This document shows, in pieces, positions 9,676-18,067 of a DNA stretch of 64,000 nucleotides (position 1 is the first letter of the stretch; every line of letters begins with the position of its first letter). The stretch spans positions 62,001 through 126,000 of the forward strand of contig JACAAZ010000009.1 in assembly GCA_013376995.1 (NCBI GenBank), given 5' to 3'. A program made the translations under genes and the position numbers. The stretch comes from Bacteroidota bacterium. Its GTDB lineage: Bacteria; Bacteroidota; Bacteroidia; Bacteroidales; UBA4417. Below the pieces are notes generated by a model. That model had not been told where the DNA came from. It worked only from the letters and a program-made list of their open reading frames with translations, and did not search any database.

Positions 9676-10050
9676 TTAGGGTTTGACCTTCTTCGCAGTA
9701 TCCTCTGAAACTTGCTTGGGGCAACATTTCATCATATTGTCATGTTGCATGCAATTCTTATCCATATCACAGCTGCCCTTGCACATCCCTGGAGGGCAAC
9801 CAGGTCCGCAATCCATACCCTGGTGACAACGATTCATCATCATTTCATGGCATTCACCGGGACCTCCCTGATGGCAATGACGCATTTTGCATATCCCACC
9901 GGCAACAAAACCAATGAATAATAAAAAGCCAACGGTAAGGAAGAACCAGGAAATATAACAGAAGAATTTCCCCAGCTCTTCTTTTTTTGTTTTGGCAAGC
10001 AGCAAAGTACCTGCGAGGATGGCAAACAAAGAGATAACTAACAAATGCAT
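9676..10050 (-). CDS. Two-helix membrane protein with Cys/His/Met-rich tail
   Basis: 124 residues. Residues 1-20 (MHLLVISLFAILAGTLLLA) and about 31-53 form two hydrophobic helices, followed by a tail of about 70 residues dense in Cys, His and Met: CKMRHCHQ, ECHEMMMNRCHQ, CGPGCPPGMC, CDMDKNCMQHDNMMKCCP. Such clusters suggest binding of soft metals (Cu, Zn or Hg) at the membrane, but no named family is recognised and no known CxxC metal-transporter core is present. The gene is monocistronic with a TATATTTG box about 86 nt upstream. Metal handling is an inference from composition only. Confidence 0.75.
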   Translation of the reverse strand: MHLLVISLFAILAGTLLLAKTKKEELGKFFCYISWFFLTVGFLLFIGFVAGGICKMRHCHQGGPGECHEMMMNRCHQGMDCGPGCPPGMCKGSCDMDKNCMQHDNMMKCCPKQVSEDTAKKVKP

Positions 10051-10453
10051 AATTGTTTAGTTTTTAGATTGATAGCTCTATTAAATCCTTGCTTTAGCTG
10101 ACTGTAAAATATGTTTCTCAGCAAATGGATGAATACAAATATAAGCTATAAATTGGTAATTGAGAAAACCGGCAAATACGTTGAAACCATAAGGTTATTT
10201 GTTTGAATTATAAGGTTATGACCCTATTTCAAAATTCAAATTGTATATTTGATATTTGACAATTTGCATTCAATATTTCCAATTCAATGGCAATAATCCA
10301 GTTTCATATGTCGTTAAGAACAGTATAACGATATAAATCCCCCCTGAATATCGCAACATAAACTACCCTCCCATTCATACGTAGTTTTCTTTCCTTAGAC
10401 TTGTATTTGATTGATAATCATTGATTTAGCATATTCATTAAGCTAATAACGAT
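10051..10453. other. AT-rich divergent intergenic region
   Basis: Lies between the Cys-rich gene (minus) and a secreted hypothetical (plus). It holds a minus-strand TATATTTG (10136-10143), a plus-strand TATATTTG (10244-10251) inside a CAAATTG...CAATTTG inverted repeat, and two ATAAGGTTAT copies near 10190 and 10210. No gene seen. Confidence 0.5.
10136..10143 (-). promoter_or_regulatory. Putative -7 box of the Cys-rich membrane protein gene
   Basis: The minus strand reads TATATTTG, 86 nt before the ATG at 10050. Full match to the -7 consensus; no -33 match at standard spacing. Confidence 0.4.
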
Positions 10454-10876
10454 ATGACTATGAGAACAACTTTCAGTATCATCCTCATTGCACTGAGCCT
10501 GTCAGCATTTAGTCAGGAAAAGGAATCCCCTATACATGATGTCGATGACAACGCTGCCAATACTGCTATTAAGGATTACATTTCATCGATGAATTTAACC
10601 ATTGACTTCCAACAACAAAGAAGTGACTCAGAAGCAGTTTTCCACGTCATTAAACCTGAATTCATCGCCACTCCGGATCTTTTCCTAACCTATGTTCAGT
10701 CCAGGTTCAACCTCCAAACCGCCGCCAGGAATTATAAAGTCATCAAAGAATGGAACATAGAAACTGATGGAGAAGGAAACCTATACTCCAAATGTGTCCG
10801 TGTAAAACACTGGCTCGTCTGGGCCATAATAGCAATGCCAACCGGAGATGTGCTTTTCTCTGCTTCGAAAAAATAA
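10454..10876 (+). CDS. Secreted hypothetical protein (140 aa)
   Basis: 140 residues with a signal peptide (MTMRTTFSIILIALSLSAFSQ, likely cleavage around SAFS|Q), so periplasmic or exported. The mature part is about 120 residues, mixed alpha/beta, with no recognised motif, ending VLFSASKK. The start could also be the second ATG at 10460. The neighbours are unrelated and no operon is evident. Real gene judged from signal peptide, length and codon usage; function unknown. Confidence 0.7.
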   Translation: MTMRTTFSIILIALSLSAFSQEKESPIHDVDDNAANTAIKDYISSMNLTIDFQQQRSDSEAVFHVIKPEFIATPDLFLTYVQSRFNLQTAARNYKVIKEWNIETDGEGNLYSKCVRVKHWLVWAIIAMPTGDVLFSASKK

Positions 10877-11026
10877 CATTCCAATTAACCAAACATTTAT
10901 TTCATCTTATCCATACAATTTAATTAAGTATAGATTCCAGTATAATCCCATAAATGTCAATCCATTAGAACTATTTATGATATCTATTCTTCCGAACTGA
11001 GTGAATATAAACCAAAATCTTTCGTG

Positions 11027-11725
11027 ATGGAAATTGAAAAAGAGCCCCGGAATTATTATGATTATTTCGTTCAAAAAGTAAGAATTGAACAAGAAAAGAT
11101 CAAACTAAACAGGAATTTCGACGAATTTGATATCCGCACTCCTTTCAGAGAATATTTCAAAACGTTCGACTGCCTGGAAGTTGAAGACGGGTGGCAGATT
11201 GATTGCTATTATGCTCATAGTAATACCGGAGGAAAGCCTGTGATATACGTTCGAAAACCGGATGAAGATATTGATGAGCTGTTGAGTCGCATTGATAATA
11301 AAAGATATATGTATGATCACAGGATTTTTGAGTACTGCCAATCGGTTAATACCATTGATCATTTAAAAGTTACCGACATCGAAAAAGGCTTGTTCCAACT
11401 GTTGATGTTGGATATGATAGGGGAAGATTTTGCAATATATTGGCATGCCGGGTACGGACGAAAGACTATGATATGTTCAAAACGAGAATTGTATGAGATC
11501 AGCGAGAAAATATTAGATAAAGAGAGAAAATCTGAGATTGAGAAAGCTAACGATTTTCCTACCATTGAAGAAAGCAAAGACTGCATCACCTACAGAATCT
11601 TGACATTTAATTCGTGGAGAGGACTCGCAGAGGAATCGTACAGCATCAAAAAGGCATTTCCTCATAAAATATCATTGATTGAAGCAAAAATATTAGTTAG
11701 CTATGATTGTGGGCTAAGGTATTAG
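11027..11725 (+). CDS. Hypothetical protein (232 aa)
   Basis: Soluble, acidic protein of 232 residues (MEIEKEPRNYYDYFVQKV...). A GTG three bases upstream is an alternative start. There is no signal peptide, membrane segment or recognised catalytic motif. The middle (about residues 60-180) has an alpha/beta look with many aromatic residues (IYWHAGYGRKTMI). It stands alone between a secreted hypothetical and the pseudouridine operon, with about 225 nt on the downstream side. I do not recognise the family; possibly an uncharacterised DUF. Confidence 0.65.
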   Translation: MEIEKEPRNYYDYFVQKVRIEQEKIKLNRNFDEFDIRTPFREYFKTFDCLEVEDGWQIDCYYAHSNTGGKPVIYVRKPDEDIDELLSRIDNKRYMYDHRIFEYCQSVNTIDHLKVTDIEKGLFQLLMLDMIGEDFAIYWHAGYGRKTMICSKRELYEISEKILDKERKSEIEKANDFPTIEESKDCITYRILTFNSWRGLAEESYSIKKAFPHKISLIEAKILVSYDCGLRY

Positions 11726-11877
11726 AAAGCTATCGTTCGAATAACACGTTAATGTAATTGCGACCAGGATTTTCCCGGGAGGTCCGGAAAAAATGAGCAC
11801 CTGCTTCTTTGGGCAGTTCCAACTGCAACTGCTCTGCACTGTTTTCATCCAGCTAATACAAATCCCGGGTTTTGAAG

Positions 11878-11885
11878 TATATTTG
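11878..11885 (+). promoter_or_regulatory. Putative -7 box of the psuK-psuG operon
   Basis: TATATTTG, a full consensus match, 65 nt before the psuK ATG at 11951. No strong -33 element at the usual spacing. Confidence 0.4.
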
Positions 11886-11950
11886 AGCTCACTCACAAAC
11901 TGCTTGCGAGGGATTTATTTCCCTGTAAATCAATTGATTTATTGAAGACT

Positions 11951-12844
11951 ATGCTTAAAACACTCGTTATCGGGGCTCAGAATATTGATATTTTTGCGCA
12001 TGCGGAATCTGATTGCACGCTAAATGATTCAAATAGCGCAAGGATTTATATGGCCTTCGGTGGCGTTGCCTGCAACATAGTCACAAACATAGCTTTACTG
12101 GGGAATAAAGTCTCGTTTCTTACGGTATTCGGGAACGATACTTTCAGCTCACCGGCCAAAACTAATTTGCAGAACTTAAGTATAGATATACACCAAAGCC
12201 TTGATGTTAAAAACGAAAGAAATAGCATCTATATGGCAGTTATGGATAAGGATAATGATCTCTTTATCGGGTTAAACGACATGGCAATAACTGACCATTT
12301 AAACGTTGCTTTCTTTGAGGAAAAAGCCGACTTCATTTCCGGTTTTGATCTCCTGGTACTCGATACCAATTTAAGACAGGATGCCCTTGAATATTTGCTG
12401 AAGACATACTCAGATAAGCAGTTGATCCTGGATGCCGTCAGCGCTGAAAAGGTTGTTAAACTTAATGGCTTGCTCCAATACATAACCTTATTAAAGTTAA
12501 ATGTCAGAGAGTTAAAAGCGCTGTCGGACAAAGAATCGGTTGAAGAAAGAGTGGATGATCTGCTAAATCGGGGATTAGAGAAAATACTCCTCACCAATTC
12601 GGGGAATGAGATCATCTATAAATCAACGGTTGAACAAATTAATGCTATGCCGCTTGAAGTGACAGAAATTGTAAATACTTCGGGAGCGGGAGATGCTTTT
12701 TTGGGTGGGTTTGTTCATGGACTTATGCATAAAATGAGTTCGTCTCAATGCCTGGAAATTGCTAAAAAATCAGCATACCTGACCCTTCGGTCCTCAAGCT
12801 CAACCAATACTAATATTTCCCTGTCAGAAATAGAAAAGTTATGA
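11951..12844 (+). CDS. psuK: Pseudouridine kinase (PfkB family)
   Basis: 297-residue cytosolic kinase that phosphorylates pseudouridine to pseudouridine 5'-phosphate. The PfkB/ribokinase fold is recognisable from the N-terminal VIGAQNIDIFA, the Gly-rich FGGVACNIVTNIALLG and the C-terminal NTSGAGDAFLGGF, which carries the catalytic Asp and anion hole. The specific call comes from the next gene, psuG, whose ATG overlaps this stop (ATGA type), indicating translational coupling. The ATG at 11951 is preferred to a TTG at 11942. There is no N-terminal HTH extension. On its own it could only be called a PfkB sugar/nucleoside kinase. Confidence 0.88.
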   Translation: MLKTLVIGAQNIDIFAHAESDCTLNDSNSARIYMAFGGVACNIVTNIALLGNKVSFLTVFGNDTFSSPAKTNLQNLSIDIHQSLDVKNERNSIYMAVMDKDNDLFIGLNDMAITDHLNVAFFEEKADFISGFDLLVLDTNLRQDALEYLLKTYSDKQLILDAVSAEKVVKLNGLLQYITLLKLNVRELKALSDKESVEERVDDLLNRGLEKILLTNSGNEIIYKSTVEQINAMPLEVTEIVNTSGAGDAFLGGFVHGLMHKMSSSQCLEIAKKSAYLTLRSSSSTNTNISLSEIEKL

Positions 12845-13764
12845 TGGAAAAATACCTTGAATGCAGTAAAGAAGTAGCTGTCGCAATAGAAAAAGGCTTA
12901 CCCCTGGTGGCATTGGAATCAACGATTATTTCGCATGGGATGCCTTATCCTGAGAATGTCGAAACAGCTTTGAATTGCGAAAGGATCATTCGTGAGAATG
13001 GTGCAGTTCCTGCAACCATCGCAATTTTAAACGGGAGATTGAAAGTCGGATTGAGTAATGAAGAAATCGATTTTCTCGGGAAAGAAGGTGTTAAAATTCA
13101 AAAAACATCCCGAAGAGATATTGCATATAATGTGATGAGAAAAATAAACGGGGCTACAACTGTCAGTGCTACCATGTTTATTGCAGCCCTTGCCGGAATA
13201 AAGGTATTTGCAACCGGTGGCATTGGCGGTGTTCACCGTGGAGCGGAAAATACCATGGATATCAGTGCCGATCTGGAAGAACTGGCCATGACCGACGTAG
13301 CTGTAATTTCAGCAGGGGCAAAAAGCATCCTTGATTTAGGATTGACACTTGAATACCTGGAGACCAAAGGAGTACCGGTAATTGGTTATAAAACAGAAGT
13401 TCTGCCTGCTTTTTACAGCGAAACAAGTGATTTCAAAGTTAACTTCCGGATTGATACTCCAGAAGATATTGCCAGGTTAATAAAAACTAAATACGATTTG
13501 GGCTTAAAAGGCGGGATATTGATTGCAAACCCGGTTCCTGGCAAGGATTCAATGGATAAAACCCTAATCGATAATGCAATTCAGGAAGCGATTACAGAGA
13601 TGAATGAACTTGGAATCAAAGGCAAAGAAACCACACCTTATTTACTGAGCAAAATCGCTTCTATAACGAAAGGGAGATCACTTGCCTCGAATATCGCTTT
13701 AGTCTATAACAACTGTAAACTTGGTGCTGAAATAAGTGTTCAGTTAACGAAAATCAGCAGTTAA
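12841..13764 (+). CDS. psuG: Pseudouridine-5'-phosphate glycosidase
   Basis: 307-residue enzyme cleaving the C-C glycosidic bond of pseudouridine 5'-phosphate to uracil and ribose 5-phosphate. Family landmarks: ALESTIISHGMPYPEN near the N-terminus, TGGIGGVHRGAE, and AGAKSILD, where Lys161 corresponds to the Schiff-base lysine of the family; a Mn-binding acidic segment MDISADLEEL follows the Gly-rich loop. It overlaps psuK by four bases (start ATG at 12841; a second ATG at 12844 is possible). Together the two genes recover uracil and ribose from modified RNA. Full length and apparently intact; the next feature is the convergent tRNA-Pro. Confidence 0.95.
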   Translation: MMEKYLECSKEVAVAIEKGLPLVALESTIISHGMPYPENVETALNCERIIRENGAVPATIAILNGRLKVGLSNEEIDFLGKEGVKIQKTSRRDIAYNVMRKINGATTVSATMFIAALAGIKVFATGGIGGVHRGAENTMDISADLEELAMTDVAVISAGAKSILDLGLTLEYLETKGVPVIGYKTEVLPAFYSETSDFKVNFRIDTPEDIARLIKTKYDLGLKGGILIANPVPGKDSMDKTLIDNAIQEAITEMNELGIKGKETTPYLLSKIASITKGRSLASNIALVYNNCKLGAEISVQLTKISS

Positions 13765-13812
13765 AGCAAGGCTCATTCCTGCTTGCGTTTAGGAAGCTAC
13801 CGGAAATAAAAA

Positions 13813-13830
13813 AAGGTGCCGAAGCACCTT
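13813..13830 (-). terminator. Rho-independent terminator of the tRNA-Pro transcript
   Basis: The minus strand reads AAGGTGC-TTCG-GCACCTT followed by a T-rich run (TTTTTATTT), a 7-bp stem with a stable tetraloop, starting 7 nt past the tRNA 3' end. It may also act on the convergent psuK-psuG transcript, but its plus-strand T-run is weaker. Confidence 0.8.
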
Positions 13831-13837
13831 AATTTTG

Positions 13838-13911
13838 TCGGAGTGGTCAGACTCGAACTGACGACCACTTGCACCCCATGCAAGTACGCTAGCCAACTGC
13901 GCCACACCCCG
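13838..13911 (-). tRNA. tRNA-Pro (anticodon GGG)
   Basis: 74-nt tRNA. Acceptor CGGGGTG pairs with CACTCCG plus discriminator A; the D arm contains AGTTGGCTA; the anticodon stem is CTTGC/GCAAG around loop ATGGGGT with anticodon GGG; the T arm is GTCAG-TTCGAGT-CTGAC. CCA is not encoded. A terminator follows, and a degenerate second copy lies just upstream in the same transcript. Confidence 0.95.
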
Positions 13912-13929
13912 AACAATATTTTTTAAAGA

Positions 13930-14025
13930 ACGAATTCATACTTGAACTGACGACCATCCCGACCTCTGTCGGGATACGATAGCCAACGGAGTTTACCTCG
14001 TCAAAAATGACGAGACCACACCCCG
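13930..14025 (-). pseudogene. Degenerate tRNA-Pro copy interrupted by two palindromes
   Basis: Read on the minus strand, this begins TTGTTCGGGGTGTGG exactly as the functional tRNA does and keeps GTTGGCTA and GGTCGTCAGTTC. The D-stem segment is replaced by a stretch containing the hairpin CTCGTCATTTTTGACGAG (13997-14014). The whole anticodon arm is replaced by the palindrome at 13956-13975 (ATCCCGAC-AGAG-GTCGGGAT). The 3' T stem and acceptor are decayed. It lies between the promoter and the functional tRNA, so it should be transcribed as a leader. Confidence 0.85.
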
Positions 14026-14038
14026 AACAATCAGTGCG

Positions 14039-14071
14039 CAAAAGTAATTATTTTTTCTCTTTAATTCCAAA
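14039..14071 (-). promoter_or_regulatory. Promoter of the tRNA-Pro transcript
   Basis: The minus strand shows TTTGG (14067-14071), a 20-nt spacer, then TACTTTTG (14039-14046), matching the -33/-7 Bacteroidota promoter. It ends 13 nt before the degenerate tRNA copy, which therefore becomes the 5' part of the tRNA-Pro precursor. Confidence 0.65.
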
Positions 14072-14553
14072 TCAAATTGAACTGCCGAATTAATGAAGGA
14101 AAGCAACTACATGCTATATTATGCTTAGACTTCATAACTATTTTCTTTACTCTGCTTGAAAAGTTGTTGTACACTAATTATCTGTGGGAATTCCTTAAGA
14201 TATAACTCATTCGAATGTTCCTTTCCTCCTATCCAACTGACTTTATCCAAAAAAGTCCTCTCATTCATCTTGTTGATAGAAAGGTATTCTTATTTCTTCC
14301 TTCTTTTTACCAAATCATTAAACAATTTCACCAACAACAAAACACATTACATGGAGGTTAACCTTCTCCATTAAGCAAAATTCAAAAACCTGAAAAAAAT
14401 AAAGTGTCATTAGCATTCTCATTTCAGGCTAGCATAAGAAAGTTGTGCAAGTTAACACAAGTGCTAAAGTGGGACAGATAAATACAAAGAGGCTTCCCTG
14501 CATAGAGAAGAATCTTTGTATTTATCAATTTTCAAACTGGTTAATAAAGGTCC
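14072..14553. other. Intergenic region after the tRNA locus
   Basis: AT-rich. A 72-codon plus-strand frame at 14156-14374 has poor composition for a protein and is not called. A short inverted repeat CAAAGA...TCTTTG around 14486-14518 (ATACAAAGA / TCTTTGTAT) lies just past the FISUMP gene's stop side and could end that transcript. Confidence 0.5.
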
Positions 14554-16041
14554 CTAATCTCTAATACATCGGACACTAAAACCGTTTGTTTTATTTGAAC
14601 CATAGTGGTAGATATCTACGATATAGTATATCATAGAACGGCTCGAGGCAGAAGTAGCATCAAACTGCGTAGATGACCACCAGTCTCCTTCACTTCCAAG
14701 GTTCAAAAAGCCCGTAAAATTGACACATCCATTGTAACATATCAGGCCGGCAGGAATACCAGAGAAACCACTTGTATTTGTAGCTCCATTGTTGGGGCTG
14801 GTCCATATCAAGGCAGCCTTCATTTTTCCTCCAGCAATAGTTTGACCACCTAAAAACGTTTCTAGTGTATTCCATTCCCAATCAGCCGGAACATGCCAAC
14901 CAGTAGGGCAGAGGTTACGGCTGTCATTCACGGCAAACCAATTATATAGCGCTCCGTATGTGGATTTATTTGTAAAAGGGTCGTTATTGTACCAGCAGTA
15001 AGCGCCAGTTGTAAGACTACTCCATGTTGAACCGTTTGTTATATTTGGAATAACATCACCGTTGCGGTAATGCGTGACCTTAAGATTTTCTGCCATCCAT
15101 TCTTGATCACCTATCTTAACGGTAAGATATCCATTTCCGTCTATATCTATTACATTGCTGCTATATCCATTTCCAGTTCCAAGAAATGTCCAGGCAGAAC
15201 CGTTATAAAAATAATAACCTGAATTTGCATCGGTCTGGTATACCAATAAACCCGTAGCAGGTGAATTGATCTGGGTAATTTGTGCTGCAGTCATGCGGGG
15301 CGGCAGCAATCCTTTATTCGATGAAGAAATTTCTACAATGGCTGAACTGTTTGGAGTGTTCGTGCCAATACCTACATTACCGGAAATACTAGTATTCCCG
15401 TTAATTTTTGCTGTTCCATTCACGTCTAGCGTGGCAGCTGGAGATGTTGTTCCGATCCCTACATTCCCATTATTAGAGATTCGCATTACTTCTGATAATG
15501 GATTTCCGGTCTTAAACAATATTCTCCCCAATTCATTAAATTCAAGCTGGTCGCTGGAACGATTAAACACAATACGGTGAAAATCATCCAGGCTCCTAAT
15601 TTGACCATTATCTGTAAAAAAGAGCTCGTTATTGGGACTTGCATTGGAACCATTACTTATTTGAATACCTCCGGCATTTGTTACATCAAGAGGTTTTGAT
15701 GGTGTAGTAGTGCCTATACCAACTTTGCCATTGAGATAATAAAGATTCGAATTAAAGGTAGACCATGGGCTATTAAAAGACTGCCATTGGGGCGAGGAAG
15801 GAGATCCGGCATTTGTATAAAAAGTGGCATCATCGGTACAAAAGATCATCAGCCCGTTTGCAGGACTAACGATAGCATTTCGCTGTAAAGCAGTCATGCG
15901 GGGAGCAAGAAACCCCTTAGCGGTCGATTTCACATCCAGCATAGCTGAATTGTCAGGATTGCTGCCATCAGTATTGATAGCTACCTGGGCAGAAACATTC
16001 AATCCTGCTACCACGAGAAAAATAAAAATTTGGGTTTCCAT
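14554..16041 (-). CDS. Secreted FISUMP-domain protein with tail-fibre-like repeats
   Basis: 495 residues starting METQIFIFLVVAGLNVSAQ, a signal peptide; a TTG nine bases upstream is the alternative start. The N-terminal third to half holds repeats of the form GNVGIGTTSPAATLDVNG (three VGIGT(T/N)TP-type copies), familiar from trimeric tail-fibre and adhesin shafts. Two copies of a KGFLAPRMT / KGLLPPRMTAAQ segment frame them. The last 190 residues are a FISUMP (Fibrobacter paralogous) domain: KIGDQEWMAENLK, GALYNWFAV, LCPTGWHVP and the C-terminal FSVRCIRD. No T9SS C-terminal domain is seen. Likely a surface or outer-membrane-associated protein; the role of the FISUMP domain is unknown. Confidence 0.88.
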   Translation of the reverse strand: METQIFIFLVVAGLNVSAQVAINTDGSNPDNSAMLDVKSTAKGFLAPRMTALQRNAIVSPANGLMIFCTDDATFYTNAGSPSSPQWQSFNSPWSTFNSNLYYLNGKVGIGTTTPSKPLDVTNAGGIQISNGSNASPNNELFFTDNGQIRSLDDFHRIVFNRSSDQLEFNELGRILFKTGNPLSEVMRISNNGNVGIGTTSPAATLDVNGTAKINGNTSISGNVGIGTNTPNSSAIVEISSSNKGLLPPRMTAAQITQINSPATGLLVYQTDANSGYYFYNGSAWTFLGTGNGYSSNVIDIDGNGYLTVKIGDQEWMAENLKVTHYRNGDVIPNITNGSTWSSLTTGAYCWYNNDPFTNKSTYGALYNWFAVNDSRNLCPTGWHVPADWEWNTLETFLGGQTIAGGKMKAALIWTSPNNGATNTSGFSGIPAGLICYNGCVNFTGFLNLGSEGDWWSSTQFDATSASSRSMIYYIVDIYHYGSNKTNGFSVRCIRD

Positions 16042-16472
16042 ACTTGACAAGATTTATGAAAAAGAACTCTTCCTTACTTGGAAGAGCAGGAATTCAATTC
16101 ATATAAATGTATGTGCTACGTGTAATTGAGCAGACAAGACCGGCAAGAAATGCGGGTTCTGATAGTAACTTAATATTTAACTTATTCGTAAATATACATC
16201 TTATTATCTATATATTTACATATAAATGGTAATTTATTTGCCGCTAAATGGCAAAATCCAAATGCCAGGTAACATTTTAACATCTAAACGAATCATCCTT
16301 GAAGTGGCGAGGACGAATGATATAAACAAAAGAAGTATAAAGCGAAGGCAACACTGATGCGTGTGTTACCCAACCACGTTTTGGTTCAGGAGGAAACCTG
16401 ACTTACTAAGCAGTAGTTAATTATTAATTGAAGGGAATTACAACGTATTGCGAATCCGGTCCTCCTCTGCCA
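16042..16472. other. Intergenic region upstream of the FISUMP gene
   Basis: AT-rich, about 430 nt between two minus-strand genes, so it should contain the FISUMP gene promoter. No TAnnTTTG box was found at a convincing position, and no gene or repeat was recognised. Confidence 0.45.
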
Positions 16473-17909
16473 TTAGAGATTCATTAAGTCTGAAGGGGTT
16501 TCAGGCATCGATATAATTTCCTTAGATTGAGAGTCCAAAAGGATCATTACAGGAGTGGCAAGAATGAAATAATCACTTGCAACCTTGCTTCTCACTCCTT
16601 CTGCTGCCCTAAGATGAGTCCAGGCTGGTAATACAGGTACTTTCTGATTCCATTTGGCAATCTCGGTATCGGTTTCGTCAAGACTTATGGCAACAGTGCT
16701 AATACGATTCCTGTTTTCAGGCTTTTGCAGCCATGGATATATCGCATCAACTGTTTGTGCACAGTGGCTGCAATCGGCTGACCAGAATAAAAGCAATATC
16801 CGTGATGTGGAGGGATGATAATCATATAGCCTGAAGTTGTTCCCGGATACATCCTTCAATTCAAAATCCGGGGCTTTGCTTCCCTTTACCAATGATTGCA
16901 TTCCTTTCAACCTCCTCTCAATCTCCATCCGCTTTGATGTGAGGCAATTGGGATCATCTAGGTATGGTTGCAATACTTTCATGCCTATAGGGATATTGTT
17001 GCTTTCAAATCCCCTGTAGAAATAATCTACCATCCAGCCATAGACAACAGGGCTTCCTTGTTTTGCTTTCTCAATGGCTGATCTTGCTGCCGCAGGTATC
17101 AACGAATCCCTTAATGCCACCGTAGTAGCCATCTGCCCGTGAAGGTTCACAAAAGCATTCATCCAGTCATTCAACTGCGTGGTTTTTGTGATCAGGGGAT
17201 CTTTAAGATCGATACCATCAAAATAGTGAGCGATCATCTGGAGGAGACGCTCTGTTTCAGTTCCCTTCCATAACAGTTCAGGAACAAACTGGAACCTGTA
17301 AAGGCTACTCACAAACAGATCTTTATCAGTTGCCACCTGCTCGTCCAACCATTTATTATAGGCCTGGCGCCGCATTTCATATTCCTTGATCCCTTGCCGG
17401 TAAAACTCCGAATTAGGGTCATCATAATTCATCAGGAATTGCTGAAGCACTCCCAGCTTTTCCTTTTTCTGGCCATTATCTTTGGAAAACCTTGCAAAGG
17501 CAGCATTCTCTTTCTCACCTTGTTGAAACCAGGTACTATCCGGGTTATTGGAAGCCAATGGGTTAACCCAGAGTTCGAGATCCTGCTGGTTTATCATGAT
17601 ATATTTCTCGGAAGGATAGGGTGTACTTTCAGGCTTTTCCTTATAATCGAAACGAACGACGAATTCGCCGGGAAGTTTATCTTTTGGCACCATCAGTGAA
17701 GCAATTGTACCATTATTAACTCCTTTAACATCAGTAAAGGGTTTCATGGTTCCACTGGGAGTCATCCCCATGATGCTGATATCGCTGGCGTTGACTCCCC
17801 GAAGGTGTATGGTAATGGATACATCACGAACCTGGGCAAGGAGGCTGAAGTATGATGTAAGAAATAGGAAGAAAGCAATACAAATCCTTGACAGAAATCT
17901 CTTTGACAT
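16473..17909 (-). CDS. Exported thioredoxin-like (TlpA/AhpC-TSA) protein
   Basis: 478 residues with an N-terminal signal peptide or anchor (MSKRFLSRICIAFFLFLTSYFSLLAQ). Residues about 25-120 look like a DUF4369-type beta domain and 120-340 are helical (DUF5106-like). The C-terminal 140 residues are a thioredoxin fold: KGSKAPDFELKD, LLLFWSADCSHC with the CSHC redox pair (about 380-383), and the cis-Pro in ATPVMILLD. Such Bacteroidota proteins act as periplasmic disulfide reductases, often in cytochrome or surface-protein maturation; the substrate here is unknown. A TAGATTTG box sits about 23 nt upstream. It is divergent from the S9 peptidase gene. Confidence 0.85.
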   Translation of the reverse strand: MSKRFLSRICIAFFLFLTSYFSLLAQVRDVSITIHLRGVNASDISIMGMTPSGTMKPFTDVKGVNNGTIASLMVPKDKLPGEFVVRFDYKEKPESTPYPSEKYIMINQQDLELWVNPLASNNPDSTWFQQGEKENAAFARFSKDNGQKKEKLGVLQQFLMNYDDPNSEFYRQGIKEYEMRRQAYNKWLDEQVATDKDLFVSSLYRFQFVPELLWKGTETERLLQMIAHYFDGIDLKDPLITKTTQLNDWMNAFVNLHGQMATTVALRDSLIPAAARSAIEKAKQGSPVVYGWMVDYFYRGFESNNIPIGMKVLQPYLDDPNCLTSKRMEIERRLKGMQSLVKGSKAPDFELKDVSGNNFRLYDYHPSTSRILLLFWSADCSHCAQTVDAIYPWLQKPENRNRISTVAISLDETDTEIAKWNQKVPVLPAWTHLRAAEGVRSKVASDYFILATPVMILLDSQSKEIISMPETPSDLMNL

Positions 17910-17931
17910 ACATATCTAATTTAATAATAAA

Positions 17932-17939
17932 CAAATCTA
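17932..17939 (-). promoter_or_regulatory. Putative -7 box of the thioredoxin-like gene
   Basis: The minus strand reads TAGATTTG, a TAnnTTTG match, 23 nt before the ATG at 17909. Confidence 0.45.
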
Positions 17940-18067
17940 AATAATTTTCAGGAGCTCATTTTGAAACAAAATATACATGGAGTAAATTATCAGATATCTC
18001 TACCTGAACTTATATTAATTATCTGATAAATAGTTATTCCTATGAATCGGAATCTTCAAATCTTCCC

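Noticed and set aside
13930-14025. Second functional tRNA
   Set aside because: The acceptor 3' strand and T stem do not pair, and the anticodon arm is an 8-bp palindrome with loop AGAG. It cannot form a normal tRNA.
14156-14374. Plus-strand 72-codon frame
   Set aside because: Composition (Phe/Leu/Ser/Asn-rich, AT-driven), no motif and no promoter. Looks like a chance frame in AT-rich spacer.
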